A DNA stretch of 41,850 bases, taken from Moorena sp. SIO3I8. GTDB taxonomy: Bacteria; Cyanobacteriota; Cyanobacteriia; Cyanobacteriales; Coleofasciculaceae. Positions 5,921 to 14,141 of this stretch are shown here, in pieces. Made by a program: the position numbers and the translations under genes. The stretch is taken from assembly GCF_010692325.1 (NCBI RefSeq), contig NZ_JAAHHW010000053.1, forward strand, positions 1 to 41,850. Reading direction: 5' to 3'. The notes under the pieces are model-generated. The model was not told the DNA's origin. It did not search any database and saw nothing but the letters and a program-made list of their open reading frames with translations. Each line of letters starts with the position of its first letter. Position 1 is the stretch's first letter.

Positions 5921-7450
5921 ATGATTTTCCCAGATTTTTCCCAATTTTCAACCGTAGCTCAACAAGGTAATTTTGTACCGGTAACCCAGGAGTGGGTGGC
6001 GGATTTAGAAACGCCAGTTTCTGCCTGGTATAAGGTCTGTGCTGGTCAACCCTACAGCTTCTTGTTGGAATCGGTAGAAGGTGGGGAAAATCTGGGACGT
6101 TACAGTTTACTAGGTTGTGACCCCCTGTGGGTATTGGAAACTAGGGGAAATCGCACGACTCAGACCAACCGGGATGGCTCAGTAACAGTATTTGAGGGAG
6201 ACCCCTTTGAAACCTTAGCGAATTGTCTGAAATCCTATCAACCTGTAAAGTTACCCCAATTGCCGCCAGGAATTGGCGGTTTGTTCGGTTTTTGGGGTTA
6301 TGAGTTAATTAGTTTTTGTGAATCCCGTGTGCCAATTTATCCCCTAGAGTCCAATGACTTGCCCGATGGATTGTGGATGCAAGTGGACAACCTGATTATT
6401 TTTGATCAGGTCAAGCGTAAGATTTGGGTGATCGCTTATGCTGATCTACGACATGCCCAAGGAGATTTAGAGGCAGCCTATCAAAAAGCATGCGATCGCG
6501 TTCGTACTCTGGTCAACAAACTACAAGGGCAGCTCTTAGGTAAGGACACAGTACTCCCATGGACACCTCCAGATAGTGCTACTCAAGAACTGTCTTATAT
6601 CAGCAATACAGACAAATCCCAGTTCTGCGCTAATGTCGAAAAAGCGAAAGACTATATCCGAGCTGGGGATATCTTTCAGGTGGTATTGTCCCAGCGCCTC
6701 TCGACAGAATACAAGGGTGACCCTTTTGCCCTTTACCGTTCCCTAAGGCTGATTAATCCCTCCCCCTACATGGCGTATTTTAACTTTGGGGACTGGCAAA
6801 TCATTGGATCTAGCCCAGAGGTAATGGTAAAGGCAACAGCTTCCCGAGAGGAAAAAATCCAGGCAACGTTACGACCAATTGCTGGAACTCGACGTCGGGG
6901 TCAAACTCCTATTGAAGACGAAGCTCTAGCTCAGGAGTTACTCGAAGATCCAAAGGAAATTGCTGAACACATTATGTTGGTTGACCTGGGTCGGAATGAC
7001 CTGGGTCGTGTGTGCAAGAGTGGTACAGTCAGAGTTGATCAACTGATGCTCATTGAGCGCTACTCCCACGTTATGCATATTGTTAGCAACGTAGTAGGGG
7101 AGCTGGATGCTAGTAAAACAGCTTGGGATTTACTGAAAGCTTGTTTCCCTGCGGGGACAGTGAGTGGAGCCCCCAAAATTCGGGCAATGGAAATCATTCA
7201 GGAACTGGAACCAGAACGTCGCGGGCCTTACTCGGGTGTCTATGGCTGGTACGATTTTGAAGGTCAGCTCAATAGTGCGATCGCAATCCGGACTATGGTA
7301 GTTCGCCCATGTGGTTCTGGTAAACATACCGTGTCAGTGCAAGCTGGTGCTGGCTTGGTAGCAGATTCTGACCCAGAAAAAGAATATCAAGAAACCCTCA
7401 ATAAAGCTAGAGGCTTACTAGAGGCTATCCGCTGTTTAGACTTTGAGTAG
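5921..7450 (+). CDS. trpE: Anthranilate synthase component I
   Basis: Catalyses the first committed step of tryptophan synthesis, chorismate plus ammonia/glutamine to anthranilate. Its 509 residues are a full-length TrpE. The N-terminal tryptophan feedback motif LLES is present (SFLLESVEGGENLGRYS). The catalytic chorismate-binding half carries DIFQVVLSQRL, RPIAGTRRRG, HIMLVDLGRNDLGRV and the PAGTVSGAPKIRAMEII block. The start ATG follows GAGCTGAGAAAG. No trpG is adjacent, so the glutaminase subunit is encoded elsewhere. PabB is the main alternative, but the feedback motif and the conserved location after psaD favour TrpE. Confidence 0.95.
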   Translation: MIFPDFSQFSTVAQQGNFVPVTQEWVADLETPVSAWYKVCAGQPYSFLLESVEGGENLGRYSLLGCDPLWVLETRGNRTTQTNRDGSVTVFEGDPFETLANCLKSYQPVKLPQLPPGIGGLFGFWGYELISFCESRVPIYPLESNDLPDGLWMQVDNLIIFDQVKRKIWVIAYADLRHAQGDLEAAYQKACDRVRTLVNKLQGQLLGKDTVLPWTPPDSATQELSYISNTDKSQFCANVEKAKDYIRAGDIFQVVLSQRLSTEYKGDPFALYRSLRLINPSPYMAYFNFGDWQIIGSSPEVMVKATASREEKIQATLRPIAGTRRRGQTPIEDEALAQELLEDPKEIAEHIMLVDLGRNDLGRVCKSGTVRVDQLMLIERYSHVMHIVSNVVGELDASKTAWDLLKACFPAGTVSGAPKIRAMEIIQELEPERRGPYSGVYGWYDFEGQLNSAIAIRTMVVRPCGSGKHTVSVQAGAGLVADSDPEKEYQETLNKARGLLEAIRCLDFE

Positions 7451-7491
7451 TAAGCTATCAGCTAGGCGCGCCCCTAACCACTAACCGCTAA

Positions 7492-7749
7492 CTATTCCTT
7501 GACAGGGTTAACTACAATCATGCTAGCTTCTTGCCGTCGGATAGCTACTTCTGTGGTGGAACCAACTCGAATGTGTAACGGTCCCCCAAACCAGGCTGAG
7601 CGCAACACTTGTACCTGTCTATCAGGAATAATGCCAATTGCTTCTAGTCGATTAGCGAGACCTTCGACCTGCAAACCGATCTGAACTTTCTCGATAATGG
7701 CAAGCTTTCCAGGTTTTAATTCCGCTAAAGTCAAGTCGCTTCGCTCCAA
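7492..7749 (-). CDS. feoA: FeoA-domain protein
   Basis: Small 85-residue SH3-like protein of the FeoA family, which supports the FeoB ferrous iron transporter on the cytoplasmic side. Diagnostic features are the opening TLAELKPGKLAII, the central GLANRLEAIGIIPDRQVQVL and the C-terminal GGPLHIRVGSTTEVAIRR. No feoB is adjacent here, so its partner is elsewhere or it acts alone. It is convergent with trpE, 41 bases away. Confidence 0.92.
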   Translation of the reverse strand: MERSDLTLAELKPGKLAIIEKVQIGLQVEGLANRLEAIGIIPDRQVQVLRSAWFGGPLHIRVGSTTEVAIRRQEASMIVVNPVKE

Positions 7750-8128
7750 TTCAAAATTAAAAATTATTAATTCAAAATGACAATCAGTGGGGGCTTGTAC
7801 CCAGAATTAAAAAATTGCCAAATTTATGATTTTCTTTATTTTGAAGTTTGAATTTTGAATTTTGAATTACCACTAGGGGTCATTTAGTTAATTATTAATT
7901 TGCAGGCTAAGGTATTGTATCTTTTTTTGTGCTTCAAACAAAATAAAGCCTTTTTGGAGCATCAATTATTATTAAAGGAACATCCCTCTTTTCTTGAAAT
8001 CGACGTCTTTGGTGGAGTGCCAACAAGAGAATAGGTGATTTAACTAAGTGTCAGTCACCTTACTCTCTTGCTTAGCTATCGGCTTTCGCCTCCGCTGCGC
8101 GATCAGAAACTCTTGTCTCCAGTCAGAG
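7750..8128. other. Spacer between psaL and feoA
   Basis: AT-rich with no gene. GAATTTT heptads (7850-7868) and related TTCAAAATT motifs are present. Downstream of psaL on the minus strand, AAGAGAGTAAGGTGA (about 8077-8063) can pair imperfectly with TCACCTATTCTCTT (8032-8019), possibly shielding the psaL transcript end; no T-run follows. Confidence 0.5.
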
Positions 8129-8620
8129 TTAAGAAGACCATACTCCACTAGCAATCTTTTGCAGTGGCGCTAGATGAGGTGTCTGGCATAGGAAATAGGC
8201 GAAAAATGCCCCGCCACAAGCACCAAGCAAGAAACCACTGGCAAATTCACTCCAGCCTTCTTTAGTTCCTAAGTCTTCTGGTGGATTGGGTGTTGTCAAT
8301 GTTGCCTTAGGTTTGCCGGAGCCAGCCGCTCCATAAATAGATAAAGCAACTGTCAGAAGAGCCACTAAGCCAACTGTTGCCAGTAAACCAGCTGTGCTGG
8401 CATAGTCTGTCCCACGTAACGGACCTAGTAAGGCAAACGGTCCATACAGAAAGTAGCCATGAGCCATACCAACTTCTAGACCCCGGCGATTGGCTGAGAG
8501 CCCTTTACGGTAGGCTGGCAAGTTGTTGATGAAAGCTTTTGTGAAAGCAGAGGAATTAATTGGGGTGGCTAGATTACCCACTTGGGGATCTCCACCATGG
8601 TTAATTACATCCATCGTCAT
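8129..8620 (-). CDS. psaL: Photosystem I subunit XI
   Basis: Membrane subunit that mediates trimer or tetramer formation of photosystem I. The protein from 8620 has 163 residues (MTMDVINHGGDPQVG). The start at 8620 is chosen because AGGAGA lies about 10 bases upstream; the longer frame begins with TTG before that ribosome-binding site. The family blocks NNLPAYRKGLSANRRGLEVGM and HGYFLYGPFALLGPLRG are intact, followed by two or three hydrophobic segments (TVGLVALLTVALSIYG and FLLGACGGAFFAYFLC). psaI is usually next to psaL in cyanobacteria; here it lies 1.3 kb away on the opposite strand. Confidence 0.96.
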   Translation of the reverse strand: MTMDVINHGGDPQVGNLATPINSSAFTKAFINNLPAYRKGLSANRRGLEVGMAHGYFLYGPFALLGPLRGTDYASTAGLLATVGLVALLTVALSIYGAAGSGKPKATLTTPNPPEDLGTKEGWSEFASGFLLGACGGAFFAYFLCQTPHLAPLQKIASGVWSS

Positions 8621-9406
8621 TGTAAATTTATCTCCTATCAAATCGGATAAACCCCTTGAGTAGTAATACTTTAGGGGGGAGAAAAGGAACTGAAAGAATC
8701 AGCACGAGTAATCGTCGCTGAGAAGTGCATCCTCTCGTAACGAATTATACGAGATATTGTTCTTTTTCCTAACCTTCTTAGTCAATGGCAAAAATTTTCG
8801 CCTTAGTTCTTTACGGTAAAATCACCTTTGCCAAACTATTGTAATCACCTAAAACCAACGGTTTTGATGACTAACCCCCTTTTAGCTTATTAGGTTTTTG
8901 TAACAAAAAGTAATTAATTTTTGTAAAGTTTATTGGGCAATTTTTGTTAAAAATCTTAATAATTATCGGACTGGCATAAACTTTCCAGTAATCTGAGCCA
9001 TTGAAGAAACTGGGTCGGTGGTATAAAGGCGGGTTGGGATCACCCCTCTCATGCTATGAGGTGAAACGGGAAGTTAACCCAAATTGACTGGACTTGTGTG
9101 GTTTTGTCTAGGTCAACGACAGGTGTTGATGTCAATAGAGGAATGGCAGACTGATTAGAATTGACTCCATCAAAGACTCAGCAAGGGCAGAAGCAATCAT
9201 CAGGTTTTTGCCACAGGTTGTCTCGGAAATTCCGAGGTAGATCAAGGTATTTCATAGTCGTGAACCATGATAGGATTAACTTGTCGAAAAAATCGATAAG
9301 CACCTACACAGAATTAATTCCCTACTCCAAATTTATGTAACCCTTACCCTGCAAGGCTTTGAGTTTTGGAAAATGTGCAATTAATTTTGTTTACCTGCTT
9401 AGCTTC

Positions 9407-9466
9407 CTCCGCTGGGCATGCCCCACAACGAACATGCGCAGCATGAGTGTGGGATGAATCGCGGAG
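9407..9466. repeat. Nested palindromic repeat
   Basis: Outer arms CTCCGC (9407-9412) and GCGGAG (9461-9466) enclose CCCACA (9422-9427) and TGTGGG (9448-9453), with a GC-rich centre containing GCATGCCCC and ATGCGCAGCATGAG. The compact palindrome sits in AT-rich surroundings. Confidence 0.6.
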
Positions 9467-9653
9467 CATTAACTCGCTATAAACAGCCTGAAAAACGTTA
9501 TACTAAAAATAGTAGGGAAAACAAATTAAGAGCTAACCGCCACCTACGTGCTTAAAAATAGAACTTATTGTATTGTTCCGGCGCGGAGGGGCATCCCGTG
9601 TCGTTAATAAAGCTTACCGAGTATCCTAAGCGATGGCTGGAGTTGGTAAGAAG

Positions 9654-9707
9654 CCCACACTGTAATCTTCGGCGAAGCCGACGCTACGCGAACGATAAGC
9701 GTGTGGG
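9654..9707 (+). repeat. Hairpin resembling the right end of an IS200/IS605 element
   Basis: CCCACAC (9654-9660) and GTGTGGG (9701-9707) are perfect inverted arms, preceded by GGTAAGAAG and followed by AGTATGTCAC. A GAAGCCCACAC...GTGTGGGAGTATG hairpin is what I expect at the right end (and omega-RNA 3' part) of cyanobacterial tnpB elements; this is from memory. The loop holds a second palindromic unit (CTTCGGCGAAGCCG, then CGCTACGCGAACG). No tnpA or tnpB remains. Confidence 0.4.
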
Positions 9708-9826
9708 AGTATGTCACTAATCTACCCCTCTAGTAAGCGGGTATCTGCCTTGTTCCAGTTATCTGGATAGCAGTGGTGGCTCTTCACACGTAGAGCAAAT
9801 CCCTGGCTCGGCAGTGTAAGACCGAA

Positions 9827-9842
9827 ACTTACTTCGGTAAGT
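9827..9842 (+). other. UUCG tetraloop hairpin in psaI upstream region
   Basis: ACTTAC-TTCG-GTAAGT forms a perfect 6-bp stem with a stable UUCG loop about 110 bases before psaI, so it may lie in the psaI leader. Confidence 0.45.
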
Positions 9843-9950
9843 AGAGGCTTACTTCCGATCAAACTGGCAACCAACACCATACCTGATTGGGTTGGTGTGG
9901 TGAAAGGTTAAACTTGTTACTGTATTAATTGGCAAATAGGAAAATAAGAT

Positions 9951-10070
9951 ATGACAGGCGCATACGCAGCTTCTTTCTTACCAACGATGCTAGTCCCCTT
10001 CATAGGCTTAGTTATGCCTACTGTAGTTTTGGGACTTTTGTTTATCCACATTGAAAGCGACGCTGACTAA
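9951..10070 (+). CDS. psaI: Photosystem I subunit VIII
   Basis: A 39-residue membrane protein with one transmembrane helix: after MTGAYAASFLPTMLVP comes a hydrophobic stretch (FIGLVMPTVVLGLLFIHI) and an acidic end (ESDAD). The ASFLP start, the PxVxPxxxxA/GLLFxxI pattern and the length match PsaI, which sits next to PsaL at the trimer interface. AGGAAAATAAG serves as the ribosome-binding region. Unlike the usual psaI-psaL order, it is divergent from psaL and 1.3 kb distant. Confidence 0.93.
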   Translation: MTGAYAASFLPTMLVPFIGLVMPTVVLGLLFIHIESDAD

Positions 10071-10221
10071 ACTAGCTAGAAGTCCTGCAGGATACCAGCC
10101 CCCTTTGTTCAAGGGAGTATGGGTGAGAGTGGGACTCAATCATGGGGGTTGACTCCCGAGAAAGGGTCATCAATCCCCACATCCCTAGGGTTTTGGGCTA
10201 TGCTTTTCGATTAGAGTAAAG

Positions 10222-11349
10222 TTAAGGCTTAGAGGGCTTTACAGTCTTATTAGCAGGTTTGGGCTTAGGAGTTCGCCGATAACTCTTAAACTGACTAATC
10301 CCAGCACTGGCAGATTTAACCACATTACTATCTGGATCCCTTAATGCCCTTTCAAGCAAGGGTATAACTTTTTCAGATTTAATATTACTCAGGGCTTCAA
10401 CAGCAGACTGTCGCACGGATGGTTGGGGATCTTGAATCAATTTGCCAATCAGCGGTATGGCCTGTTGAATTTCGGCTCTGAGTCCTTGAGCAGCAGCAAT
10501 TTTCCCCAAGGCTGATGCAATTGAGCCACGAATAAGGCTTTCAGGATGATTGATGTACTTACTTAACTGGGGAATATCCCTGGCTTGACCATAATTTCCC
10601 AAAGCAGTTATGGTTTCACCTAAGTCGAGATCACTTTGGCTGGGCTGAGCAGTAATACTTGGGGTTTCTGTCAGCACTGGTTGCTCTGGCTGACTGGGCT
10701 CAGGCAACATTTCGTCCTTGACCACGGGTTGAGGCTCGTCTTGGTTTGTTTCTGCCTCTTCTAATAATTCGACTAATTCATTACCAGTTTGCGCGGAAGT
10801 TTCCTCTGTTTCATCTAGGTTCTTAACCTCGTCTGGTATTGGAGATTGATGCGCTTGTTCTAATTCAGCAATTTTTTGATGGGCTAACTCTAAATCAGCC
10901 TGATATTTTGCTTCCAAAGATTGCAGCTCTTGGCGAAAATTAGACTCAAGTTCTTCCTTTAACTCATGGGTAGCTTGTGTCAATTGTTCTTGATATCTTG
11001 CTTCCGAGGATTGGACACTTTCCAGAAGACTAGCATCAAGTTGTTGCTTCAGCTCATTAGTGGTTTGGGTTAACTGAGCCTGATAGTTTTCCTGTAAAGG
11101 TTGGGCAGCAGCAGCAGCGCTAGACTCTCCCTGCTGTTTGACTTCCTCAATTTTCTGATTTAATTGCTCTCGATAACTTTCTTGCAGAGCTTGAGAATTT
11201 TGTTCTATCCTAGTCTCATACTTATTTTGAAAAACTTCTAATTTTCTGTCGGTTTGTTCGGATAGAAAATCCAGTTTATTTTGCAGTATAAAAAATACGA
11301 TTGCCCCAACAACGGCTGCTGCAAGTATAGCTACAAGAATTGGTATCAT
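10222..11349 (-). CDS. Membrane-anchored coiled-coil protein with HEAT repeats
   Basis: 375 residues in three parts. An N-terminal transmembrane helix (residues 2-22, IPILVAILAAAVVGAIVFFI) is followed by about 150 residues of glutamine/glutamate-rich coiled coil, with repeated segments of the type YQEQLTQATHELKEEL. An acidic proline-rich linker follows (about 175-240). The C-terminus has three or four HEAT/PBS-lyase-like repeats (ITALGNYGQARDIPQLSKYI; SIASALGKI; QSAVEALSNI), ending in a lysine/proline tail. HEAT repeats of this kind mediate protein binding, and in cyanobacteria related repeats occur in phycobilin lyases, but no lyase function is implied. The function is unknown. Confidence 0.85.
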   Translation of the reverse strand: MIPILVAILAAAVVGAIVFFILQNKLDFLSEQTDRKLEVFQNKYETRIEQNSQALQESYREQLNQKIEEVKQQGESSAAAAAQPLQENYQAQLTQTTNELKQQLDASLLESVQSSEARYQEQLTQATHELKEELESNFRQELQSLEAKYQADLELAHQKIAELEQAHQSPIPDEVKNLDETEETSAQTGNELVELLEEAETNQDEPQPVVKDEMLPEPSQPEQPVLTETPSITAQPSQSDLDLGETITALGNYGQARDIPQLSKYINHPESLIRGSIASALGKIAAAQGLRAEIQQAIPLIGKLIQDPQPSVRQSAVEALSNIKSEKVIPLLERALRDPDSNVVKSASAGISQFKSYRRTPKPKPANKTVKPSKP

Positions 11350-11443
11350 GAGGGCTCCTCTTGGGGTTGATATTTAGTTGATTTTATCTGAAAGTGTGCC
11401 TGAAAACAGGGTTGTTGGGCAATAGCTTAAGGCGTCTGAAATC

Positions 11444-11848
11444 TTAAAAATTTGTAGAAATGGCCTGAACAGGGCAAGTGGGTATACACTGCTCACAGAC
11501 AATGCAACGCGATCGCTTAAACTTCAATCTGAATGTCTCTAGCTCAAGACTAAGGGCTTGAGTGGGACAAACCCCAGTACATAAGCCACAATCGACACAA
11601 CTATCCTCATCAATCAAAATCTCGCGACTTAGCAGGGAAACATCAATGTTTTGCGATCGCATCCACTCAATCGCAGCATCCAACTCATCAATGTCGCCAG
11701 ATAACTCTAGCACAAGTTTGCCGATTTGATTGGGAGCGACTTGGGCCCGGATGATATTAGCAGCCACATTGAAATCCTTTGCCAGTCGGTAAGCCACCGG
11801 CATCTGAATCGCCCGTCGGGGAAAGGTCAGAGTTACCCGTTTTTTCAT
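11444..11848 (-). CDS. NIL-domain 2[4Fe-4S] ferredoxin
   Basis: 134 residues. The N-terminal ~75 residues are an NIL (ACT-like) domain of the type found at the C-terminus of methionine importer ATPases. The C-terminus has two [4Fe-4S] motifs, CVDCGLCTGVCP (C84, C87, C90, C94) and CIVCEQCIPTCP (C115, C118, C121, C125), all cysteines intact. NIL-ferredoxins in archaea have been linked to homocysteine/methionine metabolism or sulfur transfer; in cyanobacteria the role is not settled. It lies upstream of, and in the same direction as, the HEAT-repeat gene with a ~95-base gap. Confidence 0.92.
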   Translation of the reverse strand: MKKRVTLTFPRRAIQMPVAYRLAKDFNVAANIIRAQVAPNQIGKLVLELSGDIDELDAAIEWMRSQNIDVSLLSREILIDEDSCVDCGLCTGVCPTQALSLELETFRLKFKRSRCIVCEQCIPTCPVQAISTNF

Positions 11849-11912
11849 GGTGATTTGTGAAACTTTATCAGTAGACCAGTAAAAATTAACGTAACATTCC
11901 CACTCCTTGATA

Positions 11913-11947
11913 GTTAACAGTCAACAGTCAGCCGTCAACCGTCAACA
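11913..11947 (+). repeat. Heptad tandem array, GTCAACA type
   Basis: Five 7-base units in register (GTTAACA, GTCAACA, GTCAGCC, GTCAACC, GTCAACA) between the NIL-ferredoxin start and txlA. Confidence 0.85.
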
Positions 11948-12115
11948 AAAAACCTTTTAATCTGATCTACTTCTAAGTTGCTCAGCAGTTACGCCCCAAA
12001 CCCTGCTATTGCCAGATTTATAACGAGAAACCGGGTTTTAAGGCTGTTGGTGCCTAAGTGCTCTTGTTGTAAAATGTAAACAATTATAAAGTTATAGCAA
12101 GAAAGTTGTAGCAAG

Positions 12116-12724
12116 ATGGCTATTAATTCACCAGACTCAACTACACCATCCTCCTCCCCTTCAGTACCCACTAGTGGCAGCCGGATCAGAAACTTTTTAA
12201 TTGCCCTAGTAGCGATCGCACTGGGTGTTGCCCTATTCTTGGGATTAAAAACTGAGACTAGTCTCGGTTCCTTGGAAGCCCAAGCTGAAGCATCTACCCC
12301 TCTAGAGATTGCTCTGAGCAATGGTAAGCCAACCTTGATGGAGTTTTATGCCAACTGGTGTACCAGTTGTCAAGCCATGGCAAAGGATTTGGGTCAACTG
12401 AAACAGCAGTATAAAACCAAAGTCAATTTTGTCATGCTGAATGTGGATAACAGCAAGTGGTTACCAGAATTGGTCAAGTATAGAGTAGATGGTATTCCTC
12501 ATTTTGTATATTTTGATGAAGCCAGCACAGTGATCGCCCAAACTATTGGAGAACAACCCCGTCAAGTACTCGAAGCTAACTTAGATGCCATAGTAACCCA
12601 TGTGCCTTTACCTTATAGCCAAGCTAGTGGTACGGTTTCGGATATTGACGATTCCCTGTCAGTTACAATCACTACTCAAGATGATCCTCGTAGCCATGGC
12701 AGTCAGGTAAAAGGCACAAGGTAA
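12116..12724 (+). CDS. txlA: Thioredoxin-like protein TxlA (HCF164-like)
   Basis: Membrane-anchored thioredoxin that carries reducing power across the thylakoid membrane for cytochrome maturation. A transmembrane anchor (about residues 26-44, FLIALVAIALGVALFLGL) precedes a thioredoxin fold with active site WCTSC (W81, C82, C85) and the cis-proline loop GIPHF. FYANWCTSCQAMAKDLGQL is very close to Synechococcus TxlA. Its length of 202 residues is normal. The last residues (SQVKGTR) and the stop codon are encoded by a 14-base tandem repeat that runs on downstream, so the C-terminal tail is not conserved. Confidence 0.92.
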   Translation: MAINSPDSTTPSSSPSVPTSGSRIRNFLIALVAIALGVALFLGLKTETSLGSLEAQAEASTPLEIALSNGKPTLMEFYANWCTSCQAMAKDLGQLKQQYKTKVNFVMLNVDNSKWLPELVKYRVDGIPHFVYFDEASTVIAQTIGEQPRQVLEANLDAIVTHVPLPYSQASGTVSDIDDSLSVTITTQDDPRSHGSQVKGTR

Positions 12725-12742
12725 AAGGCACAAGGTATAAGG
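12706..12742 (+). repeat. 14-base (2 x 7) tandem repeat at the txlA 3' end
   Basis: GGTAAAAGGCACAA occurs twice (12706-12719, 12720-12733) plus a partial unit. The txlA stop codon TAA (12722-12724) lies inside the second unit. Confidence 0.85.
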
Positions 12743-12901
12743 AAGCTTGCATAAAATTTATTAAGATTTTTGTAGCTTTATTTTCCCCTTTGCCCTTTGG
12801 CTTTCGCCCTTGAAGCTAATTTTCCGCTACAGTAAAGATTACCTGCTGACTAATAATCTGCCCCAGTTGCTAGAGGGTTGGTTGCTGATTGATTTGCCAA
12901 A

Positions 12902-13513
12902 ATGTCTAGAAAATCCCTGTCAAGCTACCCACAGCCTTTACCCTCAGCCACCAAACCCCTTGACCTAGGTAAACGAAAGTCGATCAGACCGAGGGGAACT
13001 TTTAGACGACGCCTAAAATACATATATTGGCGCTTGGTTCGTATGCAAGGAAAACCAGAAGCGATCGCACGAGGTTTAGCATGTGGTGTGTTTGCTGGGT
13101 TCTTTCCCCTGTTTGGTCTCCAGTTATTTATAGGGATTTTGCTGGCGGTACTCTTGCGAGGGAACAAAATAGCTGCTACTGCTGGAACTTGGATTAGTAA
13201 TCCCTTGACTTATGTGCCAATTTTTGCATTCAACTTTCACGTGGGTGAATGGCTACTTAACCGGGATGACTTGGCTAATGTGAGTTTGCAATCTTGGCAG
13301 GGATTTACAGAATTGGGGTCAGACATTGTCCTAACCTTATTTGTTGGTTGTTTGGCCGTTGGATTGGTTTGTGCTGTGGTTAGTTATTGGTTGAGTGTGA
13401 AGCTGATCTATCGATTGCGGACTTCTCGTGCCTTGAAGTGTCAGAAAAAGCGATCTTCCTTTGGAACGGCTTCCCGAACGCACCGCAGTGAACACTATAG
13501 TGCTAACTCCTGA
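12902..13513 (+). CDS. DUF2062-domain membrane protein
   Basis: 203 residues. After a basic N-terminus, the DUF2062 core reads GKPEAIARGLACGVFAGFFP, then two hydrophobic segments around FGLQLFIGILLAVLL and the characteristic GTWISNPLTYVPIF. A third helix is SDIVLTLFVGCLAVGLVCAVV. The family is small integral membrane proteins of unknown function, sometimes fused to glycosyltransferases. The serine/arginine-rich last ~30 residues look non-conserved. It is convergent with dndE (29 bases apart). Confidence 0.88.
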   Translation: MSRKSLSSYPQPLPSATKPLDLGKRKSIRPRGTFRRRLKYIYWRLVRMQGKPEAIARGLACGVFAGFFPLFGLQLFIGILLAVLLRGNKIAATAGTWISNPLTYVPIFAFNFHVGEWLLNRDDLANVSLQSWQGFTELGSDIVLTLFVGCLAVGLVCAVVSYWLSVKLIYRLRTSRALKCQKKRSSFGTASRTHRSEHYSANS

Positions 13514-13525
13514 GTCCTCAGTAAG

Positions 13526-13553
13526 ACTTCACACTTCATACTTCACACTTCAT
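13526..13553 (+). repeat. Heptad tandem array, ACTTCAC/ACTTCAT, overlapping dndE 3' end
   Basis: Four units in register. The array encodes, on the minus strand, the last residues and the stop codon (13543-13545) of dndE. Confidence 0.85.
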
Positions 13554-13938
13554 CCTTGATAACAGCCATGGCAATCAAATCCTCAATTTTTTTAATAGTT
13601 GTATCCCCTGCTAAGTAACCAATACCTCGATGAAGGTGCAGGCGAAACTGATTTCCTAGAGTTTCTTGATCTAAACTTAAGCCATCGTTATGGCAGCGTT
13701 GTTTGAGAGCAATCAGGAGCAGATCAGCCATATCTCCTGCCATCACACTCCAAGTCAGTTCAAGGTTACTATCGGCAGGTATGGGAACCGGGGAGGGCAT
13801 TGTCGGTTCAGCGAGGGAACGGCAGATTGCCCAGCGGCAAAGGACATTCCACTGAGGGATTTTGGTTTGACGTTTGAGTTTAATCAGTTGGTCTTTGGCA
13901 GTTTGGGAAAGTGTGATCTGGTTGATTGGGGGTTGCAT
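13543..13938 (-). CDS. dndE: DNA sulfur modification protein DndE
   Basis: Small DNA-binding component of the phosphorothioation complex, thought to bind nicked DNA. 131 residues, as in the family. The pattern ITLSQTAKDQLIKLKRQTKI-PQWNVLCRWAICRSLAEP and the C-terminal FRLHLHRGIGYLA match DndE. It follows dndD in the same direction but with 0.7 kb between, occupied by a plus-strand lipoprotein gene, so it must have its own promoter or depend on a transcript that runs antisense through that gene. Its last three codons come from a heptad repeat. Confidence 0.9.
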   Translation of the reverse strand: MQPPINQITLSQTAKDQLIKLKRQTKIPQWNVLCRWAICRSLAEPTMPSPVPIPADSNLELTWSVMAGDMADLLLIALKQRCHNDGLSLDQETLGNQFRLHLHRGIGYLAGDTTIKKIEDLIAMAVIKDEV

Positions 13939-14141
13939 GAAGAAATTAATGAACTCAGGTTTACTGTTTATGAAAAACTACTTTAGTATTTGCCCAAAGT
14001 CGTGATAGTTTGGCAACTTGAATTGATTTATAACTATAGCAATCTTAAGGTCAGGATTTAGATATAAGTACTCAGCAGTCAGTAGAACTTTTGAGGACAA
14101 ATTGGCGTCTTTGATAGCAAATACTGATAGGATTAACTTCC

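Larger units (their letters stand above)
8621..9950. other. Long divergent psaL-psaI spacer (1.33 kb)
   Basis: No gene is convincing. AT-rich DNA (8760-8990) upstream of psaL contains GTTACAAA and TTTACAAA when read on the minus strand, possible half-sites for RpaB, though not at canonical spacing. At 9033-9086 a possible structured segment has outer arms GGGTT/AACCC around an inner hairpin CTCAT-GCT-ATGAG. Palindromic repeats follow at 9407-9466 and 9654-9707 and a UUCG hairpin at 9827-9842. The frame around 9594-9690 (LIKLTEYPKRWLELV) may be the tail of a lost transposon protein. Confidence 0.5.

Noticed and set aside
11989-12321. 110-codon minus-strand frame overlapping txlA
   Set aside because: Shadow of txlA, whose frame is clearly the real one.
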